DNA of 64,000 bases from Bifidobacterium catenulatum subsp. kashiwanohense JCM 15439 = DSM 21854 (lineage in GTDB: Bacteria; Actinomycetota; Actinomycetes; Actinomycetales; Bifidobacteriaceae): assembly GCF_001042615.1 (NCBI RefSeq), contig NZ_AP012327.1, positions 744,001 to 808,000 of the forward strand, written 5' to 3'. Made by a program: the position numbers and the translations under genes. Below are positions 29,620-39,650 of the stretch, in pieces. The notes under the pieces are model-generated. The model ran no database searches, was not told where the DNA came from, and worked only from the letters and a program-made list of their open reading frames with translations. Every line of letters starts with the position of its first letter. The stretch's first letter is position 1.

Positions 29620-30606
29620 ATGCCAGACAAAGACAAGGATGCGAAGATATCGTCCATTGCGAAGACGTTGAACAAGGTTGAGGACAGACTTGAGAAGGGG
29701 AAGAACTGCAGTTCCGTTGCCGAAGGACTTGCGAATGTTGCCAAGGCAAGCGAGTTGCTCAGTTCCGTATGGACGCTTCCGCCCAGTCAGTTGCTGCGAT
29801 TCCACCACGATACGAGGGTTGCCGAAATCGACGGCGATTCCACGCCGGGTTTTGATGGCAACAAGGATGATGCGGAACGGTTCATCTCGATTAGTTCTTC
29901 TGAAATCGCACGATATCAGCGGCTGATGTATGCCAATGGTGTGAAAGGGTCTCGCCGTCGTCTGCTGATTATTCTGCAAGGCATGGATGCTTCCGGCAAG
30001 GGCGGCATCGTACGTCACGTATTCAGCCAAGGCGATCCTATGGGTATGCATTATCACGGTTTCGGTGCACCCAAAGGTGAGGAAAAGGACCACGATTATT
30101 TGTGGCGCATCAAACGCGAACTGCCGAAGAATGGCTGGATTTCCATTTTCGATAGATCGCAATATGAAGATATTGTCATGCCGCGTATTTACAAAACATA
30201 TCCGGAGGAAGTATGGCAGGCGCGATATGACGAAATTAACCGATTCGAATCGCAATTGGTTGCGGACGGATGCTCCATCATCAAAATATTCCTTGTGGTG
30301 AGCAAAGAAGAGCAGAAGGAGCATTTCCTTAGCAGGCTGGAAGATCCGACCAAATATTGGAAGTTCGACCCGAGCGACCTTGAAGCTCGCGCCCGCTGGG
30401 ACGACTACATGGCAGCATGGCAGGACGTGTTCGCGCGTACGAGCACCGAGCAGGCGCCCTGGTACTTGGTGCCTGCCGACAATCGTTGGTATTCAAGGGC
30501 GGTCGTGTCTGAACTTCTTCGCAACACGTTGAAGAACATGAATATGATCTGGCCGCCCTTGGAGGTCGATGCCGATGAAATGCGGCGTCAGTTGGAAACG
30601 CTGTAG
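29620..30606 (+). CDS. ppk2: PPK2-family polyphosphate:nucleotide phosphotransferase
   Basis: A 328-residue cytoplasmic kinase that moves phosphate between polyphosphate and nucleotides. Walker A is GMDASGKG (121-128), the lid motif GDPMGMHYHGF comes next, and the Walker B-type strand is IFDRSQYED. KYWKFDPSDLEARARWDDY and APWYLVPADNRWYSR are typical C-terminal family blocks. The first 60 residues are an extension with a helical, charged segment. It has a strong ribosome site (AAGGAGG). The 3' end overlaps the converging helicase gene by 19 bases. Confidence 0.94.
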   Translation: MPDKDKDAKISSIAKTLNKVEDRLEKGKNCSSVAEGLANVAKASELLSSVWTLPPSQLLRFHHDTRVAEIDGDSTPGFDGNKDDAERFISISSSEIARYQRLMYANGVKGSRRRLLIILQGMDASGKGGIVRHVFSQGDPMGMHYHGFGAPKGEEKDHDYLWRIKRELPKNGWISIFDRSQYEDIVMPRIYKTYPEEVWQARYDEINRFESQLVADGCSIIKIFLVVSKEEQKEHFLSRLEDPTKYWKFDPSDLEARARWDDYMAAWQDVFARTSTEQAPWYLVPADNRWYSRAVVSELLRNTLKNMNMIWPPLEVDADEMRRQLETL

Positions 30607-33146
30607 TCGAAGAACACGACTTCGCCGCTCGACTGTGTGGTATCAAGATCGATGGTTCCGGTAATGGCCCAATCATGGTCGCCATCGGAATCGTCGATGA
30701 TCTGGCGCACTTTCCAGCTGTGTTCGCTGTTCTCCTTGGAATCGTCGAGGATAAACAGCTCGCCGCTACGGGCTTTCGCATCCGTGTTGACGTATTCGTG
30801 CTCATCGTAGAAGTCATCGAGCGCGTCCTCCCACTCGTGCACGCCATAACCCCAGTCTTTGTCAAGCGCACCGAGCTCATCGGGCTTGTCGAGATCCATA
30901 AGCTGCACACGGCGGAACATGGCATTGCGTATGAGCACGGTGAGGCCTCGACGATCCTCCACCACGGCCTGCTTCGCGCCGGGCGCGGCCAGATTCGCGG
31001 CGGCTTCGGAATCGTCGGTGCCGGCTCCTGCGTTCTCCCACTCATCGACCAGCGAGGAGTCGATGGAACGAACCACCACACGAAGCCAAGAGATGATGTC
31101 CCGTAACTGTTCGTTGCGCTTCTCCAAAGGAACGGTACGCGCCAGCGTGCGATATGCGTCAGACAGATAGCGCAGCAGCGTGCCTTCGGAGCGGGCGATA
31201 TTATAGCGCGCGATGTAACCGGTGAAATCGGAGGCTGTTTCGACCATGTCCCGGATCACCGATTTCGGGCTCAACCAATAATCGTTGGCCCAAGGCACAT
31301 CATGGCGGTACTCGTCGAACGCCGTCTGAAGCATGTCTTCCAGCGGTTTCGGATAGGTGATTTCTTGCAAGCGGTCCATGCGCTCGTCATAGTCGAGGCC
31401 ATCTTCCTTCATGCGGATCATCGCCGCATCGCGGGCTTGACGTTCCTGTGCGCGCAACACCTGCTTCGGATCTTCCAACGTGGCTTCCACCATGGAAATC
31501 ACGTCAAGCGCGTAACTTTCCGATTCCGGATCAAGCAGTTCCAACGCGGCCAGCAGGAACGGGCTTAATGGCTGGTCAAGCGCGAAATCATCCGGCATGT
31601 CGACGGTCATGAAATAGTCCTTGCCGCCATCATCTCGGTCTTCCGTTTCGATCACATTCGTGTCGAACAGCGTTTGGAAGATCTCGTCGGCACGATCATG
31701 AAGATGCTCCTTCTGTTCCGGATTTTGCGCTGAATCGTCGATTAGGCGATCGATACGGTAGCGTGCGTCGCCGCCCTGCGCCACTTCGTTCAACACCATG
31801 GAATGCGTGACCTTCATATGTGGTACCAAAGTTTCAGGGGCCGCGTCGATCAGCTTGTCGAACGTGTTCTCATTCCATGTGACAAAACCTTCTGGCGCCT
31901 TCTTGCGCTTGACTTTCTTGAGCTTCTTGGGATCATTGCCTGCCTTGGCGAGGGCTTTGGCGTTCTCGATTTCGAATTCCGGCCCTTCGGCGATGACCAA
32001 GCCTTCCGTGTCGAAGCCCATACGTCCCGCACGTCCCGCGATCTGATGGAATTCGCGGGCACGCAGTTTGCGCATTTTCGTGCCGTCAAACTTGGTCAAT
32101 GCGGTCAACACCACGGAATGGATGGGTACGTTGATGCCGACGCCCAACGTGTCGGTGCCGCAGATCACCGGCAACAAGCCATGCTGTGCGAGCTGCTCGA
32201 CCAAACGACGATAGCGAGGGAGCATGCCCGCATGGTGAATGCCGACTCCGGTGCGCAACAGACGTTGCAAAATCTTGCCGAATGCAGTGGTGAACTTCGT
32301 ACCCTTGATCGCCTCCGCAATGGCGGCACGTTGTTCCTTGCTGGACACACCTGTGCTTGCCAGGGCATTCGCCGTCTCCAATGCGGCGTCTTGAGAGAAA
32401 TGCACCACATAAATCGGCGTTTCGCCTCTGCCGAACGCCAGTTCGACGGTCTTCTCCAACGGGTCAAGCGTGTACTCGTACGTCAACGGCACCGGGCGTG
32501 GCGCATCGGCGATGATGTCGACGTCCGTGTCCGTCATGTCCTCCAATTTGTCGGCGATCGCATCGACGTTGCCCAATGTGGCGCTCATCAGCAAAAACTG
32601 CGTGTTCGGCAATGTCAGCAGTGGAACCTGCCAGGCCCAACCGCGCTCCGAATCGCCATAATAATGGAATTCATCCATCGCTACACAGCCGACATCGGCA
32701 TGACGGCCCTCACGCAATGCCTGGTTCGCGAGAATCTCCGCAGTGCAGCAGATGATCGGCGCATCGGCGTTGATGTGCGTGTCTCCGGTGATCATGCCGA
32801 CGTTCTCACGACCGAACACCTCCACCAGATCAAAGAACTTCTCAGACACCAACGCCTTGATCGGAGCCGTGTAATATGAGCGACGGCCCGTGCACAGCGC
32901 CGCGAAATGCATGCCCAACGCCACCAGTGATTTGCCGGAGCCGGTGGGCGTGTTCAAAATGACATGGTCGCCCGCGAGCAGGTCCATGATGGCCTCTTCC
33001 TGATGGGGCCACGGCTCAACACCCTTGATGTCCGCCACCCACTCGAAAAATCGCTCGTAGATCTCGTCCGTGTCGATGTTGCGCTCGCCATCGCTCCAAT
33101 TCGGCGCCAACGCGCCCAGAGAACCGTAATTCGTATCGTCAGCCAT
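30588..33146 (-). CDS. Ski2/HelY-like DEAH-box RNA helicase
   Basis: An 852-residue superfamily-2 helicase. Motif I is NTPTGSGKS (65-73), motif II is D158EFH, motif III is LMSATLGN, and motif VI is HQIAGRAGRMGFD. The C-terminal half resembles the Ski2/Mtr4-type domains of actinobacterial HelY. Such enzymes unwind RNA in turnover, but the bacterial branch is little studied. I chose ATG 33146; an in-frame ATG lies 24 bases upstream. It is divergent from rarA. Confidence 0.88.
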   Translation of the reverse strand: MADDTNYGSLGALAPNWSDGERNIDTDEIYERFFEWVADIKGVEPWPHQEEAIMDLLAGDHVILNTPTGSGKSLVALGMHFAALCTGRRSYYTAPIKALVSEKFFDLVEVFGRENVGMITGDTHINADAPIICCTAEILANQALREGRHADVGCVAMDEFHYYGDSERGWAWQVPLLTLPNTQFLLMSATLGNVDAIADKLEDMTDTDVDIIADAPRPVPLTYEYTLDPLEKTVELAFGRGETPIYVVHFSQDAALETANALASTGVSSKEQRAAIAEAIKGTKFTTAFGKILQRLLRTGVGIHHAGMLPRYRRLVEQLAQHGLLPVICGTDTLGVGINVPIHSVVLTALTKFDGTKMRKLRAREFHQIAGRAGRMGFDTEGLVIAEGPEFEIENAKALAKAGNDPKKLKKVKRKKAPEGFVTWNENTFDKLIDAAPETLVPHMKVTHSMVLNEVAQGGDARYRIDRLIDDSAQNPEQKEHLHDRADEIFQTLFDTNVIETEDRDDGGKDYFMTVDMPDDFALDQPLSPFLLAALELLDPESESYALDVISMVEATLEDPKQVLRAQERQARDAAMIRMKEDGLDYDERMDRLQEITYPKPLEDMLQTAFDEYRHDVPWANDYWLSPKSVIRDMVETASDFTGYIARYNIARSEGTLLRYLSDAYRTLARTVPLEKRNEQLRDIISWLRVVVRSIDSSLVDEWENAGAGTDDSEAAANLAAPGAKQAVVEDRRGLTVLIRNAMFRRVQLMDLDKPDELGALDKDWGYGVHEWEDALDDFYDEHEYVNTDAKARSGELFILDDSKENSEHSWKVRQIIDDSDGDHDWAITGTIDLDTTQSSGEVVFFDYSVSN

Positions 33147-33229
33147 GATTGCCAGTCTAGCGGTTGGCATGAACTCGAATGTCGAACGTGTGTTCGAATT
33201 ATTGCGTATGTTGCGGTACAGTAGAAGTT

Positions 33230-34624
33230 ATGACTGAGGATTTATTTGGTGCGATGGACGCTCCCGAAGATATGACACGCCCGCTGGCCGTGCGCATGCG
33301 TCCGTCGAGCGTGGACGAAGTGGTGGGCCAGTCGCGGGTGCTAGGGCAAGGCTCTCCTCTGCGCAGGCTCGCCAATCCGGCGTCCAAAGGCTCGCTTACG
33401 GCACCGAGCTCCATTATTCTGTTCGGGCCTCCCGGGGTCGGCAAAACCACGCTCGCCTATATTGTGGCCAAACAGTCCGGTCGAGTCTTCGAAGAGCTTT
33501 CCGCAGTCACCTCCGGCGTCAAGGACGTGCGGGATGTACTCAGACGCGCCCATGATCGTCTTGTTGCGGAAGGCAAGGAAACAGTACTGTTCATCGACGA
33601 GGTGCACCGATTCTCCAAATCGCAACAGGACGCATTGCTGCCAAGCGTGGAAAACCGTGACGTCACCTTCATTGCAGCCACCACGGAAAATCCAAGCTTC
33701 TCGGTCATCAAACCGTTGTTGAGCCGATCCGTGGTCGTCAAACTCGAATCGCTGGAACCCGACGACCTGAAAACGCTCATCAACAGAGCCATCGAAAGCG
33801 AGCGTGGACTTAAAAACGAAGTCAAAATCAACGACGAAGCCATCGACGAAATCGTGCGCATGGCCGGAGGCGACGCGCGAAAAACACTGACAATCCTTGA
33901 AGCCGCCGCAGGGGCGCTCACCGGAGACAAGGCACGCAAAAAAGGCGCGAAACGGCCTATCATCACGCCCGGCGTGGTGTCGCAGGTCATGGACGTGGCC
34001 ACCGTGCGCTACGACAAAGACGGCGACGACCATTACGATGTGATCTCCGCATTCATCAAATCCATGCGTGGATCCGACCCGGACGCCACCATGCACTACT
34101 TGGCACGCATGCTGCGCGCCGGTGAGGATCCGCGGTTCATTGCCAGACGCATTATGATCGCAGCTTCCGAGGAAGTTGGCATGGCGGCTCCGCAAATACT
34201 GCAGGTAACCGTAGCGGCGGCGCAGGCCGTAGCCATGATCGGCATGCCCGAAGCGCGTATTATTCTCGCGGAAGCGGCGCTCGCCGTCGCCACCGCGCCA
34301 AAATCGAACGCCGGCTACAACGCCATCAACAGTGCGCTCGCCGATGTGGATGCGGGATTGATCGGCCAGGTGCCCTTGCATTTAAGGAACGCGCCGACCG
34401 CCCTGATGAAGAGTTGGGGCAATCATGAGGGGTATCGCTATGCCCATGATTGGCCGGGAGCCGTAGCTCCGCAGCAATATTTGCCCGATGAACTGCAAGG
34501 GCGGGAATATTACCATCCGAACGATCGCGGCTACGAGCATGAGGTCAAACCGAGATTGGAGAAAATTCGGAAGATTCTGCATGAGAAGGATGGTGGTCAA
34601 ACCGGCAACTCTGATCGAGCCTAG
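33230..34624 (+). CDS. rarA: Replication-associated recombination protein RarA (MgsA)
   Basis: A 464-residue AAA ATPase acting at stalled replication forks. Walker A is GPPGVGKTTLAYI, Walker B LFIDEVHRFSK, sensor 1 AATTENPSF, and the C-terminal tetramerisation region holds FIKSMRGSDPDATMHYLARM and YLPDELQGREYY. ATG 33230 chosen from the MTEDLFG start typical of the family; the ribosome site is weak. Confidence 0.95.
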   Translation: MTEDLFGAMDAPEDMTRPLAVRMRPSSVDEVVGQSRVLGQGSPLRRLANPASKGSLTAPSSIILFGPPGVGKTTLAYIVAKQSGRVFEELSAVTSGVKDVRDVLRRAHDRLVAEGKETVLFIDEVHRFSKSQQDALLPSVENRDVTFIAATTENPSFSVIKPLLSRSVVVKLESLEPDDLKTLINRAIESERGLKNEVKINDEAIDEIVRMAGGDARKTLTILEAAAGALTGDKARKKGAKRPIITPGVVSQVMDVATVRYDKDGDDHYDVISAFIKSMRGSDPDATMHYLARMLRAGEDPRFIARRIMIAASEEVGMAAPQILQVTVAAAQAVAMIGMPEARIILAEAALAVATAPKSNAGYNAINSALADVDAGLIGQVPLHLRNAPTALMKSWGNHEGYRYAHDWPGAVAPQQYLPDELQGREYYHPNDRGYEHEVKPRLEKIRKILHEKDGGQTGNSDRA

Positions 34625-34648
34625 TGTGATGTCAGTTCTCATTCTTCG

Positions 34649-34677
34649 TTGCCGTTGGACTAGGGGTCCGCTAAAAT
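34649..34677 (+). promoter_or_regulatory. Candidate promoter for the DHA2 transporter
   Basis: TTGCCG (34649-34654), a 17-base spacer, TAAAAT (34672-34677). Confidence 0.45.
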
Positions 34678-34774
34678 TCCTCGTTGGGGTTGATGCCTGC
34701 TTGCTATGAGCAAGGCCCATGCATCAATCGCGGCGTCGCACATGGCCGCAGGAAAAAGTGCGCGGAAAGTGATT

Positions 34775-36286
34775 ATGCAAGAACGGAATACAACGCTCGA
34801 AACCACCAGCCATATCAGTCGAAACAGTAGCGAAAACGTCAGAAAAATGCCGGACGAACGCATCCCTGGCAAGCTCATTGGAGCCATCGTGGCGGTCGGA
34901 TCCCTCGCCTTCATCGGCATTCTCACCGAAACCGTGATGACGGTGCTCTTCCCGCAACTCATGCGGGAATTCAACGTCGACACCGCAACCGTGCAATGGA
35001 TCACCACCGTCTACCTGCTGGTGGTCGCGGCCACCATGCCGTTGTCGTCGTACCTCAACCGTCGGTTCAAGCATCGCACGCTGTTCCTTGCCGCGGTGTC
35101 GCTTGCGGTGCTCGGTTCGTTGATCATGATCGTCGGCCATGCGTTCCCGGTCATTCTCACTGCCCGCGTGATTCAAGGCATGGGTTCCGGTGTGGCCACG
35201 CCGTTGATGATCAACATCATTCTTGAACAGTCGCCAAAGAGTAAAGTCGGTCGTTTGATGGGCGTCGGCTCGCTGGTCATCACCGTCGCTCCGGCAATTG
35301 GCCCGACCGTCGGTGGCGCGGTGTCGAGCATTCTGCCATGGCGTGCGATTTTCGTGATCGTCATTCCGATCATTCTGCTGGTCTCGTTGCCGGTCGGTTT
35401 AAAATGCGTCGAACAGCATCGCCCGACGGAAGAGGCACGTCTCAATTCGTTGCAGTTCGTGTCGATTGTGCTTGCGTTGTGCGGATTGGTGATGTTCCTG
35501 AATCAAGCTGGAGTGGCCGTCAGCGCCGCGGTTTCCGGCGGCAGCGACACGGTGTCGGCAGTGTTCGCCGTGGTGAGTCTGGTCGTTGGATTGGGATCAT
35601 TGCTGTTTTTCGGCTGGTCGTCGAAGCGTTCGTTCTCACCGTTGATCCGTTTGGGCTGGCTGCGTGACCCGATGGTGTTGCTGCATTTGATCGCCTATAT
35701 GCTGCTGCCGATCGTCGGCATCGGTTTTGGTTATGTGATCACCAATGTGGCGCAGCTTTCGTTAGGAACCAGCGCGTTCCTGTCCGGTGCGTTGGTACTG
35801 CCGGGTGCGTTGATCGGCGCGTTTTTCGCACCGGTTGGAGGTATGCTGTACGACCGTTTCGGACCGGTGCGTCCGATTCTCGGCGCGTTTTTTGCCGCGA
35901 TTTGCGGACCGATTCTGCTGCTGGTATTTTCCATGCGACTGACACCCGTCACGCTTGCTGGTTTCTACTTCATTTTCGGACTTGGCTATTCGCTTGGCTT
36001 TTCCAATATCATGACCAATGCGTTACGCAATATTGCGCCTCAGTTCATGCCGGACGGCAATGCGGTGTTCAATACCTGCCTGCAGTTTGGCGGTGCCGCC
36101 GGTACAGCGCTCTTTTCCACGATTCTGTCGGTAGCCCAGGCCGGTTCGGGCGAAGAGGGCAGTGATGCGTTCCGTCATGCCACAGCTATCGGCGGAAGTT
36201 GGACGTTCGCCATGATGATTGCCATCGTCTCCATAGCCATCTGCTGCCTGATTGCGGCGTTCCGAATCGGTGCAAACCGTAAATAA
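34775..36286 (+). CDS. DHA2-type (EmrB/QacA) MFS efflux transporter
   Basis: A 503-residue, 14-helix drug:H+ antiporter. Family motifs seen: the TM1 region LTETVMTVLFPQLMREF, WITTVYLLVVAATMPLSSYLNRRF (motif A loop), RVIQGMGSGVATPL (motif C area) and the motif APAIGPTVGGAV. The ATG at 34775 has GGAAAG at good spacing; an upstream ATG at 34706 would add 23 residues but lacks a ribosome site. Substrate unknown; export of a toxic compound is the family role. Confidence 0.88.
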   Translation: MQERNTTLETTSHISRNSSENVRKMPDERIPGKLIGAIVAVGSLAFIGILTETVMTVLFPQLMREFNVDTATVQWITTVYLLVVAATMPLSSYLNRRFKHRTLFLAAVSLAVLGSLIMIVGHAFPVILTARVIQGMGSGVATPLMINIILEQSPKSKVGRLMGVGSLVITVAPAIGPTVGGAVSSILPWRAIFVIVIPIILLVSLPVGLKCVEQHRPTEEARLNSLQFVSIVLALCGLVMFLNQAGVAVSAAVSGGSDTVSAVFAVVSLVVGLGSLLFFGWSSKRSFSPLIRLGWLRDPMVLLHLIAYMLLPIVGIGFGYVITNVAQLSLGTSAFLSGALVLPGALIGAFFAPVGGMLYDRFGPVRPILGAFFAAICGPILLLVFSMRLTPVTLAGFYFIFGLGYSLGFSNIMTNALRNIAPQFMPDGNAVFNTCLQFGGAAGTALFSTILSVAQAGSGEEGSDAFRHATAIGGSWTFAMMIAIVSIAICCLIAAFRIGANRK

Positions 36287-36385
36287 CTGGCTATAGAAAA
36301 AGCCTGTAGCGTAATGTGAGGAAAGCACTTCGTCGGGAAATACCGACTTGCTATGCTGTCTCTACCATTGATCGAGAGGACAGCA

Positions 36386-38044
36386 ATGAACAACCAACGC
36401 CTGCATAGCAGCATTACCACCAGCCTGCTCAAGCCAATCACGGCAGTGCTTTCCATCGTCTCGCTGCTTGCGGGCTGCGGATCCGTGGAAGCGAAAGATA
36501 CCGTAACCGGAGTCGCCGGTGCCGATAAGGTGGTCAGCGTCAACGTTACGGAACCGTCGAATGGTCTGCTGCCAAGCGACACCAGCGACATGTCCGGCTG
36601 GAAGATCGTCAGCCAATTGTACGACGGTCTGGTCACATTCGATGCGGAAGGCAATGAAACACTGGTCGAAGCCGAATCGATCACGCCGAATGATGATGCT
36701 TCCGAATACACCATCGTGCTCAAGCCGAATTTGACCTTCTCCAATGGTGAGAAGATCACCGCCGACACGTATGCGAAAAGCTGGTCGTTCGCGGCCAACG
36801 CGGCCAACGGGCAGGTTGGAGCCTCCATTTTCGAAGACATTCGGGGCTACGATGATTTGCAGGATGCCGAAGGCTCCAAAAACGCGCAGCTATCCGGCCT
36901 TACCGTGGTCGACGACACCACGCTGAAGGTCAGTCTCAAAGCGTCGAACTCGGCGTTTCTGTACAAAATCGGAGATATCGCCTTCTTGCCAATGCCGTCC
37001 GAAGTCATCAAAAACCCCAAGGAATACGGGCAAAAACCGATCGGTAACGGACCGTACAAGCTGAAGGCGTACAAGAGCGGCGAAGAAATCATTCTTGAAA
37101 AAGACGACTCCTACAAGGGGCCGCGCAAAGTCAAGAACGCAGGCATCGATTTTAAGGTGTATCAAAGCCTTGACGCAGCCTATTCGGATCTGCTGGCAGG
37201 CAATCTTGACGTGCTCGATTCCATTCCTACCTCCGCGCTGAAAACCTATCAGAACGAAAAGAACATCACGGCCGTCAGCAAGCCCGGTCCGTCGTTCTCG
37301 GCATTTACGATTTCGCAGAATCTCAAGCATTTCCAGGGTGAGGAAGGCAGGTATCGCCGTCAGGCCATCGCGCATGCCATCGATCGTGAGAACATCGCCG
37401 ACGCGATTTTCGGCGGTACCGTGACGCCCGCCACCGATTTCCTCGCTCCCGTAATCAAGGGATACGATACCGATCTCGACGCTGATGACGTGCTTACGTA
37501 CGATGAGGCGAAAGCCAAGGAATTGTGGGCGAAGGCGGATGCTGTTTCGCCATGGAGCGGAACGTTCCGCATCGCATACAGCGCCGATGGCACCGACAAG
37601 GAATGGGTGGAGGCTGCGGCCCATTCCATTCGCAACGCTCTTGGTATCGATGCTGAGAGTTACCCATTCGCCACGTTCAAAGAGCTGAGGAGCGCCATTC
37701 AGGAGCGTACCATCGATGCGGCGTTCAAGTCGGGCATGCAATCCGATTACCCGCATCCGGAAGGCTATCTGGTGCAGTCGTATGATTCCTCTGCGGCGGA
37801 CGGCAAGGGCTTGAACAACGGTGATTACAAGAGCGATGAATTCGATGCGCTGATTGATCAGGCTGCGGCCGAAACCGATCTGGACAAGGCCGTGAGCCTG
37901 TATCAGCAGAGCGAACGTGTGTTGCTGAAGGATATGCCGGTGATTCCTTTGTGGTATACCAACGTGACCGCGGCATCGGCCAAAGGCGTGGAAGTGAACT
38001 ACAACTATATGGGCGTTCCCGAATACAACACCATCGTCAAATAG
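36386..38044 (+). CDS. Oligopeptide-binding lipoprotein (SBP family 5)
   Basis: A 552-residue extracytoplasmic receptor. The signal peptide has lipobox LAGC with Cys at 31. The family-5 fold is clear from [50 protein letters not shown] and the C-terminal [20 protein letters not shown]. It binds peptides or nickel-like ligands in relatives. No permease or ATPase gene is adjacent, so it may serve a transporter elsewhere. Ribosome site GAGAGGAC precedes the ATG. Confidence 0.93.
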   Translation: MNNQRLHSSITTSLLKPITAVLSIVSLLAGCGSVEAKDTVTGVAGADKVVSVNVTEPSNGLLPSDTSDMSGWKIVSQLYDGLVTFDAEGNETLVEAESITPNDDASEYTIVLKPNLTFSNGEKITADTYAKSWSFAANAANGQVGASIFEDIRGYDDLQDAEGSKNAQLSGLTVVDDTTLKVSLKASNSAFLYKIGDIAFLPMPSEVIKNPKEYGQKPIGNGPYKLKAYKSGEEIILEKDDSYKGPRKVKNAGIDFKVYQSLDAAYSDLLAGNLDVLDSIPTSALKTYQNEKNITAVSKPGPSFSAFTISQNLKHFQGEEGRYRRQAIAHAIDRENIADAIFGGTVTPATDFLAPVIKGYDTDLDADDVLTYDEAKAKELWAKADAVSPWSGTFRIAYSADGTDKEWVEAAAHSIRNALGIDAESYPFATFKELRSAIQERTIDAAFKSGMQSDYPHPEGYLVQSYDSSAADGKGLNNGDYKSDEFDALIDQAAAETDLDKAVSLYQQSERVLLKDMPVIPLWYTNVTAASAKGVEVNYNYMGVPEYNTIVK

Positions 38045-38120
38045 GTTCGTTAAGCAGTCCCTCAAAGACGCATGTCGAGGTGCGCGAAGACTCCACTGTC
38101 AGCGCAATTTCGTTCCCAGT

Positions 38121-38132
38121 CGCTTCGAAGCG
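38121..38132. promoter_or_regulatory. ClgR-like palindrome upstream of clpP1
   Basis: CGCTTCGAAGCG is a perfect 12-base palindrome, 43 bases before the clpP1 start. It fits the CGCY-N4-RGCG spacing I recall for Streptomyces ClgR. The similar element before clpC has an 11-base core. Confidence 0.45.
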
Positions 38133-38174
38133 GTAGGCTGTGAAGCTATAGAGAACATAGGAAAAGGAGACAAG

Positions 38175-38795
38175 GTGAGCAACTTCAGTGCACCTCTGCC
38201 CGTTATGGCCGGCGAAGACATGCCGGCAGGGCCCGCCGATCCGATTTTCAACCGTCTGCTGAAAGACCGCATCATCTGGATGGGCGAGGAAGTCAAAGAT
38301 GAGATGGCCAACCGCATTTGCGCGCAGATGCTGATGCTGGCCGCTGAAGATCCGAAGAAGGATATTTGGCTGTACATCAATTCTCCGGGAGGATCCATTA
38401 CCGCAGGTATGGCCATTTACGACACCATGCAGCTCATCGAGCCTGACGTGGCGACCGTTGGCTTGGGTATGTGCGCATCCATGGGCCAGTTCCTGCTGAG
38501 CTCCGGCACTAAGGGCAAGAGGTTCCTGACATCCCACGCCCGCGTGCTCATGCACCAGCCTTCCGGTGGCATCGGCGGTACCGCAACCGACGTGCGTATC
38601 AACGCCGAGCTGATCATGGACATGAAGAAGACCATGAGCGAGCTGACGGCTGAGCAGACCGGCCACACGGTTGAGGAAATCTACCGTGACAACGAGTACG
38701 ACCACTGGTTCACCGCGCAGGAAGCGTTGGAATACGGCTTTGTAGACAAGCTCGTTTCCACGCACGACACGATGAACGCCACCAAGGGAGAGTGA
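38175..38795 (+). CDS. clpP1: ATP-dependent Clp protease proteolytic subunit ClpP1
   Basis: A 206-residue serine peptidase forming half of the mixed ClpP1P2 barrel. Catalytic Ser 102 is in GMCASMGQF, the His in VLMHQPSGG, and the Asp region is [18 protein letters not shown]. The processing region starts [16 protein letters not shown] start with a strong ribosome site (AAAAGGAGACAAG). ClpP2 follows after 2 bases, so they are coupled. Confidence 0.97.
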   Translation: MSNFSAPLPVMAGEDMPAGPADPIFNRLLKDRIIWMGEEVKDEMANRICAQMLMLAAEDPKKDIWLYINSPGGSITAGMAIYDTMQLIEPDVATVGLGMCASMGQFLLSSGTKGKRFLTSHARVLMHQPSGGIGGTATDVRINAELIMDMKKTMSELTAEQTGHTVEEIYRDNEYDHWFTAQEALEYGFVDKLVSTHDTMNATKGE

Positions 38796-38797
38796 AC

Positions 38798-39499
38798 ATG
38801 GCAAGCGAAGAATCCCAGTTCGTAGCCCGCGCAGAGCGACTTGCAGGTCCGGCCGGAGTGGTCGGATTCCAGTCGGCGGCCGCTCGCGAAGCCGCTTTCG
38901 CACCGCAGAACCGCTACGTTTTGCCGCAGTTCGAAGAAAAGACCCCGTACGGTTTCAAAAGGCAGGATCCGTACACCCGTCTGTTTGAAGACCGCATCAT
39001 CTTCATGGGCGTGCAGGTCGATGACACTTCCGCCGATGACATCATGGCCCAGCTGCTGGTGCTCGAGAGCCAGGATCCGAATCGCGATGTGATGATGTAC
39101 ATCAATTCCCCAGGCGGATCCATGACGGCCATGACCGCCATCTATGACACCATGCAGTACATCAAGCCGGATGTGCAGACCGTGTGCCTCGGTCAGGCTG
39201 CTTCTGCGGCCGCCATCCTGTTGGCAGCCGGTGCCAAGGGCAAGCGTCTGATGTTGCCAAATGCCCGCGTGCTCATCCACCAGCCAGCCATCGACCAGGG
39301 TTTTGGCAAGGCCACGGAAATCGAAATCCAGGCCAAGGAAATGCTGCGTATGCGCGAATGGCTTGAAAATACACTGGCCAAGCATACTGGCCGTGATGTG
39401 GAGAAGATTCGCAAGGATATCGAGGTCGACACCTTCCTGACCGCTCCGGAGGCCAAGGAATACGGTATCGTCGACGAGGTGCTGGAACACCGCGGCTGA
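38798..39499 (+). CDS. clpP2: ATP-dependent Clp protease proteolytic subunit ClpP2
   Basis: A 233-residue second subunit. Catalytic Ser 136 is in LGQAASAAAILL, His in VLIHQPA, and Asp in VDTFLTAPEAKEYG. The N-terminal about 45 residues are longer than in ClpP1 and may be removed on maturation. In Actinobacteria the two subunits assemble as a mixed tetradecamer. Confidence 0.97.
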   Translation: MASEESQFVARAERLAGPAGVVGFQSAAAREAAFAPQNRYVLPQFEEKTPYGFKRQDPYTRLFEDRIIFMGVQVDDTSADDIMAQLLVLESQDPNRDVMMYINSPGGSMTAMTAIYDTMQYIKPDVQTVCLGQAASAAAILLAAGAKGKRLMLPNARVLIHQPAIDQGFGKATEIEIQAKEMLRMREWLENTLAKHTGRDVEKIRKDIEVDTFLTAPEAKEYGIVDEVLEHRG

Positions 39500-39551
39500 G
39501 CGGTCGTTGTGGCAATCTTGGCCGAAGGTCGAGTCGCGCATCTTCACAAAT

Positions 39552-39590
39552 CAATACCCCTGCCAGGCGTCGGCAGGGGTATTGTGTTTT
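39552..39590 (+). terminator. clpP1P2 terminator
   Basis: CAATACCCCTGCC (39552-39564) pairs perfectly with GGCAGGGGTATTG (39572-39584), then TGTTTT. It sits between clpP2 and clpX, so clpX probably has its own promoter or depends on read-through. Confidence 0.92.
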
Positions 39591-39650
39591 CAATGACGAT
39601 TGCATGGCGTCAGTTGTTCAATGGCAGGTACGAAAAACAAAGGGGTGCGA

